The position numbers and the translations under genes were made by a program. A DNA stretch of 6,097 nucleotides from contig JAJZLX010000012.1 in the NCBI GenBank assembly GCA_021850555.1, positions 1 to 6,097 on the forward strand. The letters are read 5' to 3'. Each line of letters opens with the position of its first letter. Positions within the stretch are counted from its first letter, which is position 1. The notes beneath the pieces were generated by a model. That model had not been told where the DNA came from. It searched no databases and saw nothing but the letters and a program-made list of their open reading frames with translations. The stretch is from Pseudomonadota bacterium. Lineage in GTDB: Bacteria; Pseudomonadota; Gammaproteobacteria; Steroidobacterales; Steroidobacteraceae. Shown piece by piece: positions 1 to 5,961 of the stretch.

Positions 1-1
1 C

Positions 2-598
2 TGGCAGAACGTCTATCGGACCAAGCGCCCCGATTCCGTGAGCTGGTATCAGCCCCACTTGCAGCTCTCGTTGCAGCTGCTCACGGAGGCCGGATTGACC
101 GCGAGCTCGCGCTTGATCGATGTCGGTGGGGGCGCCTCGACGCTCGTCGACGACCTGCTCGAGCGCGGCCTTTGCGATGTGAGCGTACTCGATGTGTCGG
201 ATGAGGCTCTGTCGCATGCGCGGCGTCGACTCGGCGAACGCGGGACGCTCGTCAGGTGGTACGTGGGAGATGTGCTGGAACTCGCCCTGCCGCCGGAGGG
301 ATTTGATTTCTGGCATGATCGAGCGGTGCTGCACTTCCTCTCCGATCCGCAAGACGCGGCTCGCTACGTGCAGATTGCGGCAAGGGCGTTGACCGCCGGA
401 GGACACGCAGTGATCGCCGGATTTGCGCCGGAGGGTCCCGAGCGCTGTAGCGGATTGCCCGTCGCACGGCGGTCTGCGGAAGATATTGCCGCCCTGTTCG
501 CGCCGGCGTTCACGCTCGTGCAGCAGCGCACCGAGCGCCACCGCACGCCAAGCGGGTTCGAACAGTCTTTCGTGTATGCGCTCCTTCAGCGGCATTAA
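2..598 (+). CDS. class I SAM-dependent methyltransferase (5' end outside window)
   Basis: The visible 198 residues form a class I (Rossmann-fold) S-adenosylmethionine methyltransferase acting in the cytosol on an unknown substrate. Motif I, LIDVGGGAST, is at visible residues 38-47. The acidic end of strand 2 is VSVLDVSDEAL (60-70), the YVGDV segment follows near 87, and FDFWHDRAVLHFL (101-113) is the motif IV/V region. A GTG at 38 could be taken as the start, but the same frame is open to the left edge and reads WQNVYRTKRPDSVSWYQPHL. I recognise this as the conserved N-terminus of a roughly 200-residue methyltransferase family, so the true start lies just upstream of the window. The C-terminal RTPSGFEQSFVYALL also fits that family. 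The gene converges on the metal operon and is probably not part of it. The fold is confident; the substrate is not known. Confidence 0.88.
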   Translation, partial: WQNVYRTKRPDSVSWYQPHLQLSLQLLTEAGLTASSRLIDVGGGASTLVDDLLERGLCDVSVLDVSDEALSHARRRLGERGTLVRWYVGDVLELALPPEGFDFWHDRAVLHFLSDPQDAARYVQIAARALTAGGHAVIAGFAPEGPERCSGLPVARRSAEDIAALFAPAFTLVQQRTERHRTPSGFEQSFVYALLQRH

Positions 599-639
599 CT
601 GGCCTCAGCCCACGCGACCGGGCGATCGCGGAGGGGCAT

Positions 640-659
640 GTTGCCGATTATCGGGCAAC
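640..659. terminator. possible hairpin between convergent genes
   Basis: GTTGCC (640-645) pairs with GGCAAC (654-659). An alternative inner pairing CGA/TCG around TTA extends the stem with a one-base bulge. It sits just inside the 3' end of the ccdA-like gene and includes its TAA stop, in the only gap between two converging genes. No strong T-run follows on either strand, so it is at best a weak or bidirectional terminator. Confidence 0.3.
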
Positions 660-1823
660 GATTTCGCCAAAAAACATGTTCTCCGAACAATGATAGCGAT
701 ATCGGCCAGGCTTGGGCGCGCGGAGCACGATCCGCCGCGTCTGCCCGACGGGAACGAGCGCGCGCACCGTGCGACCGTCGACTCCGAGCCCCGGGAATAT
801 CGTCACGAGTCCGCAGCCGCCGATGTTGTCGGTGAGATCGAGAGCGATGTCCTTGCGCGCTGGAATGTGTAGAACGGCCGGAGTGTAGGGACGCGCCGAT
901 CCGGGGCTGCCCTCGATGATTCTCACCACGGGAAGCCTTCCGCCCGCAATGTATTGGCTCGCGCCATAATTGAGCGCGAAGTAATGGAACAGGTAGCCGC
1001 CGGTGACGAGAAAGAGCACGGCGATAGCATACTGAAGATATGCGCCGAGCCGGCGCCGTATTGCCGTGACTGCCGGCTGTCCCAGGGTCAGCATGAGCAG
1101 CATCAGACCGGCGAGCGCGATGCCGTAAATCAACAGTGCACCCCCCGCCAGCCAGTAGTTGCCCGCTGCAAGCGGCAGCATGAGCATACCGATGATCACC
1201 GGGAGCGTGCAGGTGTGCGAGGCCGCCCCATATGCGGCACCGAAGGCGATCAGTTCCCCTCGGGTGCTGCCTGTGGCGTGGCTCAGGAGGCGCTGGTAGG
1301 ACCGATAACCGGGGAGGAACCGAGAGACGCTCGCCAAGCGAGCGCTGCGCCCCAGAAGCATCATCCCCCCCAACCCCACGAACAGCACCCCAACCATTGG
1401 AATGAGGTAGATGAGAACGTTGTAAACCATGGCGCCCACGAAACCGACGAGGATCCCGGCGAGCGCGGAGACCGCGAGGATCCCGACCGCGATCCATGCG
1501 GCGGCCGCGAACAAGCGTCGTCTGCCGACCGAGGGTTGCGCATCGCCTGCATCCCGCTGCGCGAAATACGTGAGAAACGCGGGCGTGATGGCCAGGCTGC
1601 ACGGGGAGAAGAAGGACGCCGCGCCGGCGAGCACGGCAAGCGCGAGGATGAGCTTGGTCGGCAGCACCGCAGCGCTCTGCGTCGCGAAGGACAGCCGACC
1701 GACCACATGGGTGTACACCCAGGCACCGCCCGCGAACAGCGCCGCGAGCGCCGCCAGGGGGATCAGGATGCGCAAGGCAGTCGCATCCCAGAGCGCCGCG
1801 GGTCGTGTGGAAGCCGCGTTCAT
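648..1823 (-). CDS. CcdA/DsbD-family membrane thiol-electron carrier with C-terminal cupredoxin-like domain
   Basis: This 391-residue membrane protein has a CcdA-type core. The paired cysteines are C75 in FFSPCSLAITP and C205 in SHTCTLPVI, the CcdA/DsbD-beta pattern of Cys with nearby prolines. I count seven hydrophobic segments: about 18-40, 55-87, 103-128, 132-157, 189-219, 223-247 and 258-281. That puts the N-terminus inside and the tail in the periplasm. The tail (about 297-391) looks like a small cupredoxin: GGC with C337, FPGLGV, then a final strand YHCSENMFFGEI with H378, C379 and M383. No thioredoxin CXXC domain is present. The ATG start overlaps the upstream stop (ATGA) and has a clear Shine-Dalgarno. 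CcdA proteins are known to carry reducing equivalents across the membrane; supplying them to the fused cupredoxin cysteines, to hold Cu(I), is my inference. Confidence 0.85.
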   Translation of the reverse strand: MNAASTRPAALWDATALRILIPLAALAALFAGGAWVYTHVVGRLSFATQSAAVLPTKLILALAVLAGAASFFSPCSLAITPAFLTYFAQRDAGDAQPSVGRRRLFAAAAWIAVGILAVSALAGILVGFVGAMVYNVLIYLIPMVGVLFVGLGGMMLLGRSARLASVSRFLPGYRSYQRLLSHATGSTRGELIAFGAAYGAASHTCTLPVIIGMLMLPLAAGNYWLAGGALLIYGIALAGLMLLMLTLGQPAVTAIRRRLGAYLQYAIAVLFLVTGGYLFHYFALNYGASQYIAGGRLPVVRIIEGSPGSARPYTPAVLHIPARKDIALDLTDNIGGCGLVTIFPGLGVDGRTVRALVPVGQTRRIVLRAPKPGRYRYHCSENMFFGEIVAR

Positions 1824-4800
1824 CCCCGCTCCTCTTCAGTACGCAGGCCCACCGTCAGCAGGGCCCCAAGGGCCATCAGCGCCGCCGTTATCCAGAAGAT
1901 CAAGCGGTAGCTGTCCGCAACCGTCAGGAGCAACAAAGCGCCGAGGATACCGACCCCCATCGCGCGGCCCATGTTGTGCGCAAAGTTGAACAGTCCCCCC
2001 GCCTCCCCGGCCGATGCCGCCGGGACCGTGGTGAGTGCGGCGACCGCGGTCGGCGCCAACGGCAACGCCATGCCGACGCCGGTCACCGTCATGATCGTGA
2101 ACAACCACGCTGGGGAGATCTCCGGACCGAGCACGGCGAGCGCGATGAAGCCCGTCGTCATCAGCGCAAACCCGGCGGCCCAGGGCTGCACCGGTCCCAT
2201 CTGGTCCGTGATCTGCCCGCCCCAGACCCCGACCGCGATGGCGGTCAGCGCGAGCGGCACGAGGGCCCAGGTCGCATGCACGGCGCTGTAGCCGGCGAGG
2301 TGCTGCAGCTCCAAGGGCACGAACATCATGGCGGAGAACATGCCGACGCACACCAGCCACGTGCCGAGATTGCCGAGGACAAAGGCGCGGATGCGATAGA
2401 GGCCCACATCGAACAGCGGGCGCTTTTCGGTCTTCTGATCGATCCAGAGCACGATCGCGGCCACTGCGGCGACGCCGTAGAGCATCCAGGCCATGGTGTC
2501 CATGGTCCGGCCGATGGCGGCGGTGAGGCCTGAGCGCATGGTCTGCATCCCGGAGACCGCAAGCGCGACCACCAGGGCGGAGGTGCCGACGAGGAAGGTC
2601 ACTGCGCCGACCCAGTCAAAGCGCTCATCACGCCGGGGTAGCTCGGGAAGCGCATGCAGTGCCCATAACCCTACGAGCACGGCGAAGGGCACGGGGGCCC
2701 AGAACAGAGACCTCCAACCCCACTCCGCCGCCAGGAAGCCGCCGATCACCGGTCCCCCCACCGTGCCACTGAGGAGCGCCGCGCGCCAGATCCCGAGCGC
2801 CAGACCCTGCCGGTTCTCCCGAATGCGTGTGCTGATGAATACGATGGAATCGAGCAGGATTCCGCCGCCAAGGCCCTGGAGCGTCCGAGTGGCGATCAGC
2901 GACCACGCGTCTGGCGAGAGCGCCGCCAGCAGCGAGCCCGCCGCGTACACACCCAGGCCGAACATAAAGAGTCTCTTATGCCCGTACCGGTCGCCGAGCT
3001 TGCCGATCACCGGCATCACCACAGCGTAGGGAACGAGATAAGACAGAATGATGGCGAGGAGCGCATAGTCGCCGCCCCCCAACGCGCCGCCCAGAGCCCC
3101 GGTGACGCCCGCGATCGGCACATTGACGATGCCGGCGCTCATATTGGCCAAGAAGGTCGCGAGTGAAGCGACCACGATGAGCGCAATCGAAAAGCCTGTC
3201 TTGGCCTCGGATGGCGCTGTGTTCAACGCCGCAGCGGCCGCGCTCACCGCATCGGTCCGCTGCCGGTCAACCGAAGCGTTGCGGCGCTTCGCGACGAGGG
3301 ATCCGCCGAAGGAGTTCACCAGCACGACTGTCACGCTCGCCGCCATGGCGATCATCGCCCATACCGGCTGGAGCAATCCGGTGGCGGCGATCGGAATGCC
3401 AAGACCGTTGAAGCTGAAGGCAATACTCAAGTTCTGCGCCGTCTTGCGATAACTGCGCCGGCCGATGTCGAGCAGGTCGGCAATGGCGCCGAGCGAGTGG
3501 TTCATGATTACGGCATCGGCCGACTCGATCGCGATATCGGTACCGGAGCCGAACGCGATCCCGACATCCGATTGCATCAGGGCCGGTGCATCGTTGATGC
3601 CATCGCCCACCATCGCCACCGTGAGGCCCTGCGCTTGCAGGCCGCGGACATGGGCGGCCTTCTCGGCGGGCAGCGTCTCGGCCCGCACGCGCCGGATCCC
3701 CACCCGCCGGGCGACCGCCTCGGCGGTGCGCCGATTGTCGCCGGTCACCAGGATGGCCTCGATCCCCCGGGCGGAAAGCTCTTGAATGAGGGCCTTCGCA
3801 TCGGGCCGCAGCGCATCCCCCAAGGGGATCACGCCCACCAAGCGTCCGTCACGGGCCACACCGACCCGGGTGGCCGCCTCAATGAGGTTATCCTCGGGCA
3901 CGGTAATACCCTGCTCGGCCAGATATCTTGGGCTGCCGACGAGAATGCATTCGCCGCCGATGACACCCGAGAGACCCCGTCCGGGGGTTTCGCGGAAATG
4001 GGCGACCGTGTCAGGGGCGGGCAGCGCAAGGCCCTTGGCTTCAGCCGCTTCGACGATCGCCTGGGCGAGCGGGTGGCGTGAGAATCGCTCGAGCGATGCG
4101 GCTGTCGCGAGCAGCTCCGCGGGCGGCTCGCCCAGCACTTTCGGCTTGCCTTGTGTCAGGGTGCCGGTCTTGTCGAACACGATGGTACGTACGCTTTTGA
4201 GCGTCTGGAACGCCTCGGCGCTGCGCACCAGGATGCCGCGGCGCGCCGCCTCGCCACCGCCCCGGATCAACGCCAGCGGAGTTGCCATACCCAAGGCGCA
4301 GGGATACCCCATGACCAGCACGGTCAGCGCCGCAAACACCGCCCGAGCGATCTCGCTCACTCCGGTTAACTCGCCGAACACGCTCCAGCCCAGCAATGCC
4401 GCCACGGCGATGAGGAGCACCACGGGCACATACACCTTCAGCACCCGCTCGACGAGGATGAGGAGCGCGGGCTTGAGCGCCTTGGCGGCCTCCACCTCGC
4501 GGGCCACCCGGGCAACGAAACTCTCCGCCGCGGGTTTTGTCACCCGGATCAGAAGCGTGCCATCAGTGTCGAGCGACCCTCCGATGACGGCGGCGCCCGG
4601 CGCCTTGGCTACGGGCAGCGGCTCGCCAGTCACCAGGGATTCATCCACCGCCGCCGTGCCCTCGATCACCTCGCCATCAAGCGCAATGCGCTCGCCCGGC
4701 CGCACGCGCACCGTCTCCCCCACGGCGATCTCAGTGATGGGCACCTCGAGCTCTTCGCCGGCACGGATCACCCGCGCCGTGGCCGGTTGCAGCTCAAGGA

Positions 4801-5500
4801 GCCTGCGAACCGCTTCCGAGGCTCGTGTGCGCACCATCCCCCCCACGTAGCTCGAGAGCGTGTGGTAGGTCATGAGAAAGACGGCGGCCCCGAGGAAATC
4901 CACCGCGGGAAACGCAGGATTGACCAGTCCGATGAGACCGGCCGCAATAGCGCCGAGCACGCTGACGGAGAGCAGCACGTGCTGATTGACGATGCCGCGC
5001 CTCGCCGCAGCCCACGCCATGGAGAAGAACCGTCGGCCCAGGACGAGCATGACGGCGGCAGCCGCGGCCATCGACCACGCGAGCCACGGACCGGCCACCG
5101 GCAGGTGCAGCCAGTCCGGCACCATCATGACCAGCCCCACACCACTCAACAATGCCGCCGCGAGCAACCGCCGGCGCTCCTGATCGAGCTCTTCCTCCGC
5201 CTCCTCAAAGGAGCGCAGACGCTCGCGATCCCGGATGGTATAGCCAAGCGAGCGCAGCGCCTCGGTGACGCGTGCCGCGGTACGGCCCGCCCCGTCATAA
5301 CGGATCAGCGCCTCCTCATGCGCCAGGTTCACCGCGACGGCACGCACCCCGGGAAGCCTCGAGAGCGCCCGCTCGATGCTCTGGCGGCAGAAGGAACACT
5401 GCATGCCGCCGATGGCGAGCTGCAGCTGCGCCGTCTTCTCTGCCGCCGCTTCGGAAGCCGCCACCGCGATCGGTTGAACGCTCATACGCGTCAGACCCAC
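1820..5500 (-). CDS. heavy-metal P1B-type ATPase fused to a DHA2-type MFS transporter
   Basis: One open frame of 1226 residues joins two complete transporters. Residues 1-741 are a P1B metal ATPase: HMA domain with C35 and C38 (GGMQCSFC), charged linker 91-112, actuator TGEP (291-294), membrane motif YPC (399-401) in place of the usual CPC, phosphorylation DKTG (443-446), HP (476-477), GRG (507-509), TGDN (586-589) and GDGIND (632-637), with eight helices. Helix 7-8 residues are FN (697-698) and MAAS (719-722), weaker than the CopA YN and MxxSS. An Ala-rich linker (742-769) leads to a 14-helix MFS unit (770-1226) with motif A GKLGDRYGHKR (833-843), motif B R872/G876 and motif C GGPVIGG (915-921). 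Both halves should have cytosolic ends, so the fusion is topologically sound. It should export a soft metal, perhaps Cu(I). The GTG start abuts the chaperone stop; an ATG at 5485-5483 is an equally good start. Substrate is uncertain. Confidence 0.88.
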   Translation of the reverse strand: MGLTRMSVQPIAVAASEAAAEKTAQLQLAIGGMQCSFCRQSIERALSRLPGVRAVAVNLAHEEALIRYDGAGRTAARVTEALRSLGYTIRDRERLRSFEEAEEELDQERRRLLAAALLSGVGLVMMVPDWLHLPVAGPWLAWSMAAAAAVMLVLGRRFFSMAWAAARRGIVNQHVLLSVSVLGAIAAGLIGLVNPAFPAVDFLGAAVFLMTYHTLSSYVGGMVRTRASEAVRRLLELQPATARVIRAGEELEVPITEIAVGETVRVRPGERIALDGEVIEGTAAVDESLVTGEPLPVAKAPGAAVIGGSLDTDGTLLIRVTKPAAESFVARVAREVEAAKALKPALLILVERVLKVYVPVVLLIAVAALLGWSVFGELTGVSEIARAVFAALTVLVMGYPCALGMATPLALIRGGGEAARRGILVRSAEAFQTLKSVRTIVFDKTGTLTQGKPKVLGEPPAELLATAASLERFSRHPLAQAIVEAAEAKGLALPAPDTVAHFRETPGRGLSGVIGGECILVGSPRYLAEQGITVPEDNLIEAATRVGVARDGRLVGVIPLGDALRPDAKALIQELSARGIEAILVTGDNRRTAEAVARRVGIRRVRAETLPAEKAAHVRGLQAQGLTVAMVGDGINDAPALMQSDVGIAFGSGTDIAIESADAVIMNHSLGAIADLLDIGRRSYRKTAQNLSIAFSFNGLGIPIAATGLLQPVWAMIAMAASVTVVLVNSFGGSLVAKRRNASVDRQRTDAVSAAAAALNTAPSEAKTGFSIALIVVASLATFLANMSAGIVNVPIAGVTGALGGALGGGDYALLAIILSYLVPYAVVMPVIGKLGDRYGHKRLFMFGLGVYAAGSLLAALSPDAWSLIATRTLQGLGGGILLDSIVFISTRIRENRQGLALGIWRAALLSGTVGGPVIGGFLAAEWGWRSLFWAPVPFAVLVGLWALHALPELPRRDERFDWVGAVTFLVGTSALVVALAVSGMQTMRSGLTAAIGRTMDTMAWMLYGVAAVAAIVLWIDQKTEKRPLFDVGLYRIRAFVLGNLGTWLVCVGMFSAMMFVPLELQHLAGYSAVHATWALVPLALTAIAVGVWGGQITDQMGPVQPWAAGFALMTTGFIALAVLGPEISPAWLFTIMTVTGVGMALPLAPTAVAALTTVPAASAGEAGGLFNFAHNMGRAMGVGILGALLLLTVADSYRLIFWITAALMALGALLTVGLRTEEERG
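1823..3193 (-). other. DHA2-type MFS half of the fusion
   Basis: Residues 770-1226 resemble the 14-helix EmrB/QacA-type drug:proton antiporters in motifs A, B and C, and in the WVGAVTFLVGTSALVVAL helix 7. The helix 1 acidic position usual in LDxTIVNVA is serine here (S788 in MSAGIVNV). The putative periplasmic loop after helix 7 is rich in methionine. Confidence 0.8.
1829..1834 (-). promoter_or_regulatory. ribosome binding site of the ccdA-cupredoxin gene
   Basis: GAGGAG lies five bases before the ATG at 1823-1821, inside the last codons of the ATPase-MFS gene (its EEERG tail). With the ATGA overlap it supports this start and coupled translation. Confidence 0.75.
3278..5500 (-). other. P1B ATPase half of the fusion
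   Basis: Residues 1-741 are equal in length to a normal single-HMA metal ATPase. All catalytic motifs are present and in order, so this half alone could be a working pump. The family would normally end shortly after the VNSFGGSLVAKRR segment (728-740). Confidence 0.85.
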
Positions 5501-5722
5501 TCAGCCGGAGGCTTGCACGGTCGCGTGGTAGCCGGGCTGTTCGATGAGCTGCATCAGGCGCTGCGCATCGAGCGCGGCCGGATCGAACAGCACCCGCGCT
5601 TCCCCGCTCTCGAACGTCACCGCCGCCGATTTCACGCCCGGCTCGCGCTCGAGCAGCGCTTGGACCGTGCGCGCGCAGCCGCCGCAGTGCATGCCTTGAA
5701 TCTTCAGTGTCACGGATTTCAT
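5501..5722 (-). CDS. small HMA-domain metallochaperone (CopZ/MerP-like)
   Basis: A 73-residue protein that is a single heavy-metal-associated domain. The metal site is GMHCGGC at residues 10-16, with C13 and C16. There is no signal peptide, so it is cytosolic, like CopZ and unlike periplasmic MerP. Its likely role is to bind a soft metal such as Cu(I) and hand it to the HMA domain of the ATPase encoded immediately downstream. The start is ATG at 5722-5720, preceded by GGGAG at a six-base spacing. The frame stays open upstream to an ATG inside the operator, but that stretch is not protein-like and would begin upstream of the expected transcript start. The stop abuts the GTG of the ATPase gene. 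The domain is certain; the metal is inferred. Confidence 0.9.
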   Translation of the reverse strand: MKSVTLKIQGMHCGGCARTVQALLEREPGVKSAAVTFESGEARVLFDPAALDAQRLMQLIEQPGYHATVQASG

Positions 5723-5728
5723 AGTCGA

Positions 5729-5733
5729 CTCCC
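5729..5733 (-). promoter_or_regulatory. ribosome binding site of the chaperone gene
   Basis: GGGAG lies six bases before the ATG at 5722. It fixes the chaperone start and rules out the longer upstream reading. Part of it lies in a second copy of GGAGTCGACT, the half-plus-centre of the operator palindrome. Confidence 0.7.
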
Positions 5734-5762
5734 GCATTGCCTCACATTGAAACCCCCGTGCG

Positions 5763-5779
5763 CCGGCCGCCGAGGCCGG
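5763..5779 (-). other. GC-rich hairpin in the operon leader
   Basis: CCGGCC (5763-5768) and GGCCGG (5774-5779) pair around a five-base loop. This lies in the transcribed leader, about 40 bases before the chaperone start codon. There is no T-run after it, so it is not an obvious terminator. It could affect message stability, or be chance in GC-rich DNA. Confidence 0.3.
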
Positions 5780-5815
5780 ACTCCGGTGCGCGCGTCGGGG
5801 CCCTATGGTCGCTTG

Positions 5816-5846
5816 ACGATACAACTTGGAGTCGACTCCATGTCAA
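5816..5846 (-). promoter_or_regulatory. MerR-type promoter for the metal operon
   Basis: On the minus strand, -35 TTGACA (5846-5841) and -10 TATCGT (5821-5816) are separated by 19 bp. That over-long spacer is the mark of MerR-family metal-responsive promoters, in which the activator untwists DNA to align the two elements. The dyad operator fills the spacer. Transcription would start near 5809, leaving a leader of about 87 bases before the chaperone ATG. Confidence 0.82.
5824..5843. promoter_or_regulatory. MerR-family operator dyad
   Basis: TGGAGTCGACTCCA (5827-5840) is a perfect 14-bp palindrome. It extends to 20 bp with a single mismatched pair, as AC(T)TGGAGTCGACTCCA(T)GT. From memory the core equals that of the E. 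coli zntA operator bound by ZntR. The regulator that would bind here is not encoded in the window. Confidence 0.8.
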
Positions 5847-5924
5847 GTGGTCGAGGCATCTGAGACGGGTGAGTCCCACTGGCGCACGGCCCCCACCCCA
5901 TGACCCTTCGAATCGAGGCGGAAT

Positions 5925-5942
5925 CGGCCGAGCGACCGGCCG
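5925..5942. terminator. possible weak terminator after the ABC ATPase gene
   Basis: Two copies of the self-complementary CGGCCG (5925-5930 and 5937-5942) can pair around a six-base loop, 20 bp past the ABC gene stop. No T-run follows on the minus strand, so termination is doubtful. If it does not act, the ABC gene could read through into the metal operon. Confidence 0.25.
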
Positions 5943-5961
5943 CGCCAGGGGCCAGGGCCTC

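Noticed and set aside
38..40. GTG as the start of the methyltransferase
   Set aside because: The frame is open to the left edge and the upstream residues (WQNVYRTKRPD) match the conserved N-terminus of the family.
595..1602. 335-codon minus-strand frame overlapping the ccdA-like gene
   Set aside because: Frame-shifted shadow of the real gene; the Arg-rich product has no membrane segments.
954..1910. Open 318-codon frame on the plus strand opposite the ccdA-like gene
   Set aside because: Its translation is rich in Arg, Glu, Gln and His with no recognisable domain, and it mirrors a clear membrane protein. Long antisense frames are common in GC-rich coding DNA.
3233..3240. GCGGCCGC in the ATPase-MFS linker as a sign of a cloning artefact
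   Set aside because: The octamer encodes part of an Ala run (SAAAAA) in GC-rich DNA and can easily arise by chance; nothing else nearby looks like vector sequence.
5723..5824. Longer N-terminus for the chaperone starting at 5824
   Set aside because: That ATG lies upstream of the predicted transcription start, between the -10 and -35 boxes, and the added 34 residues are not HMA-like. The ATG at 5722 has a good ribosome binding site.
4787..5863. Open 358-codon frame on the plus strand opposite the ATPase N-terminus
   Set aside because: Low-complexity Arg/His-rich translation, no domain, and it would run across the promoter and operator.
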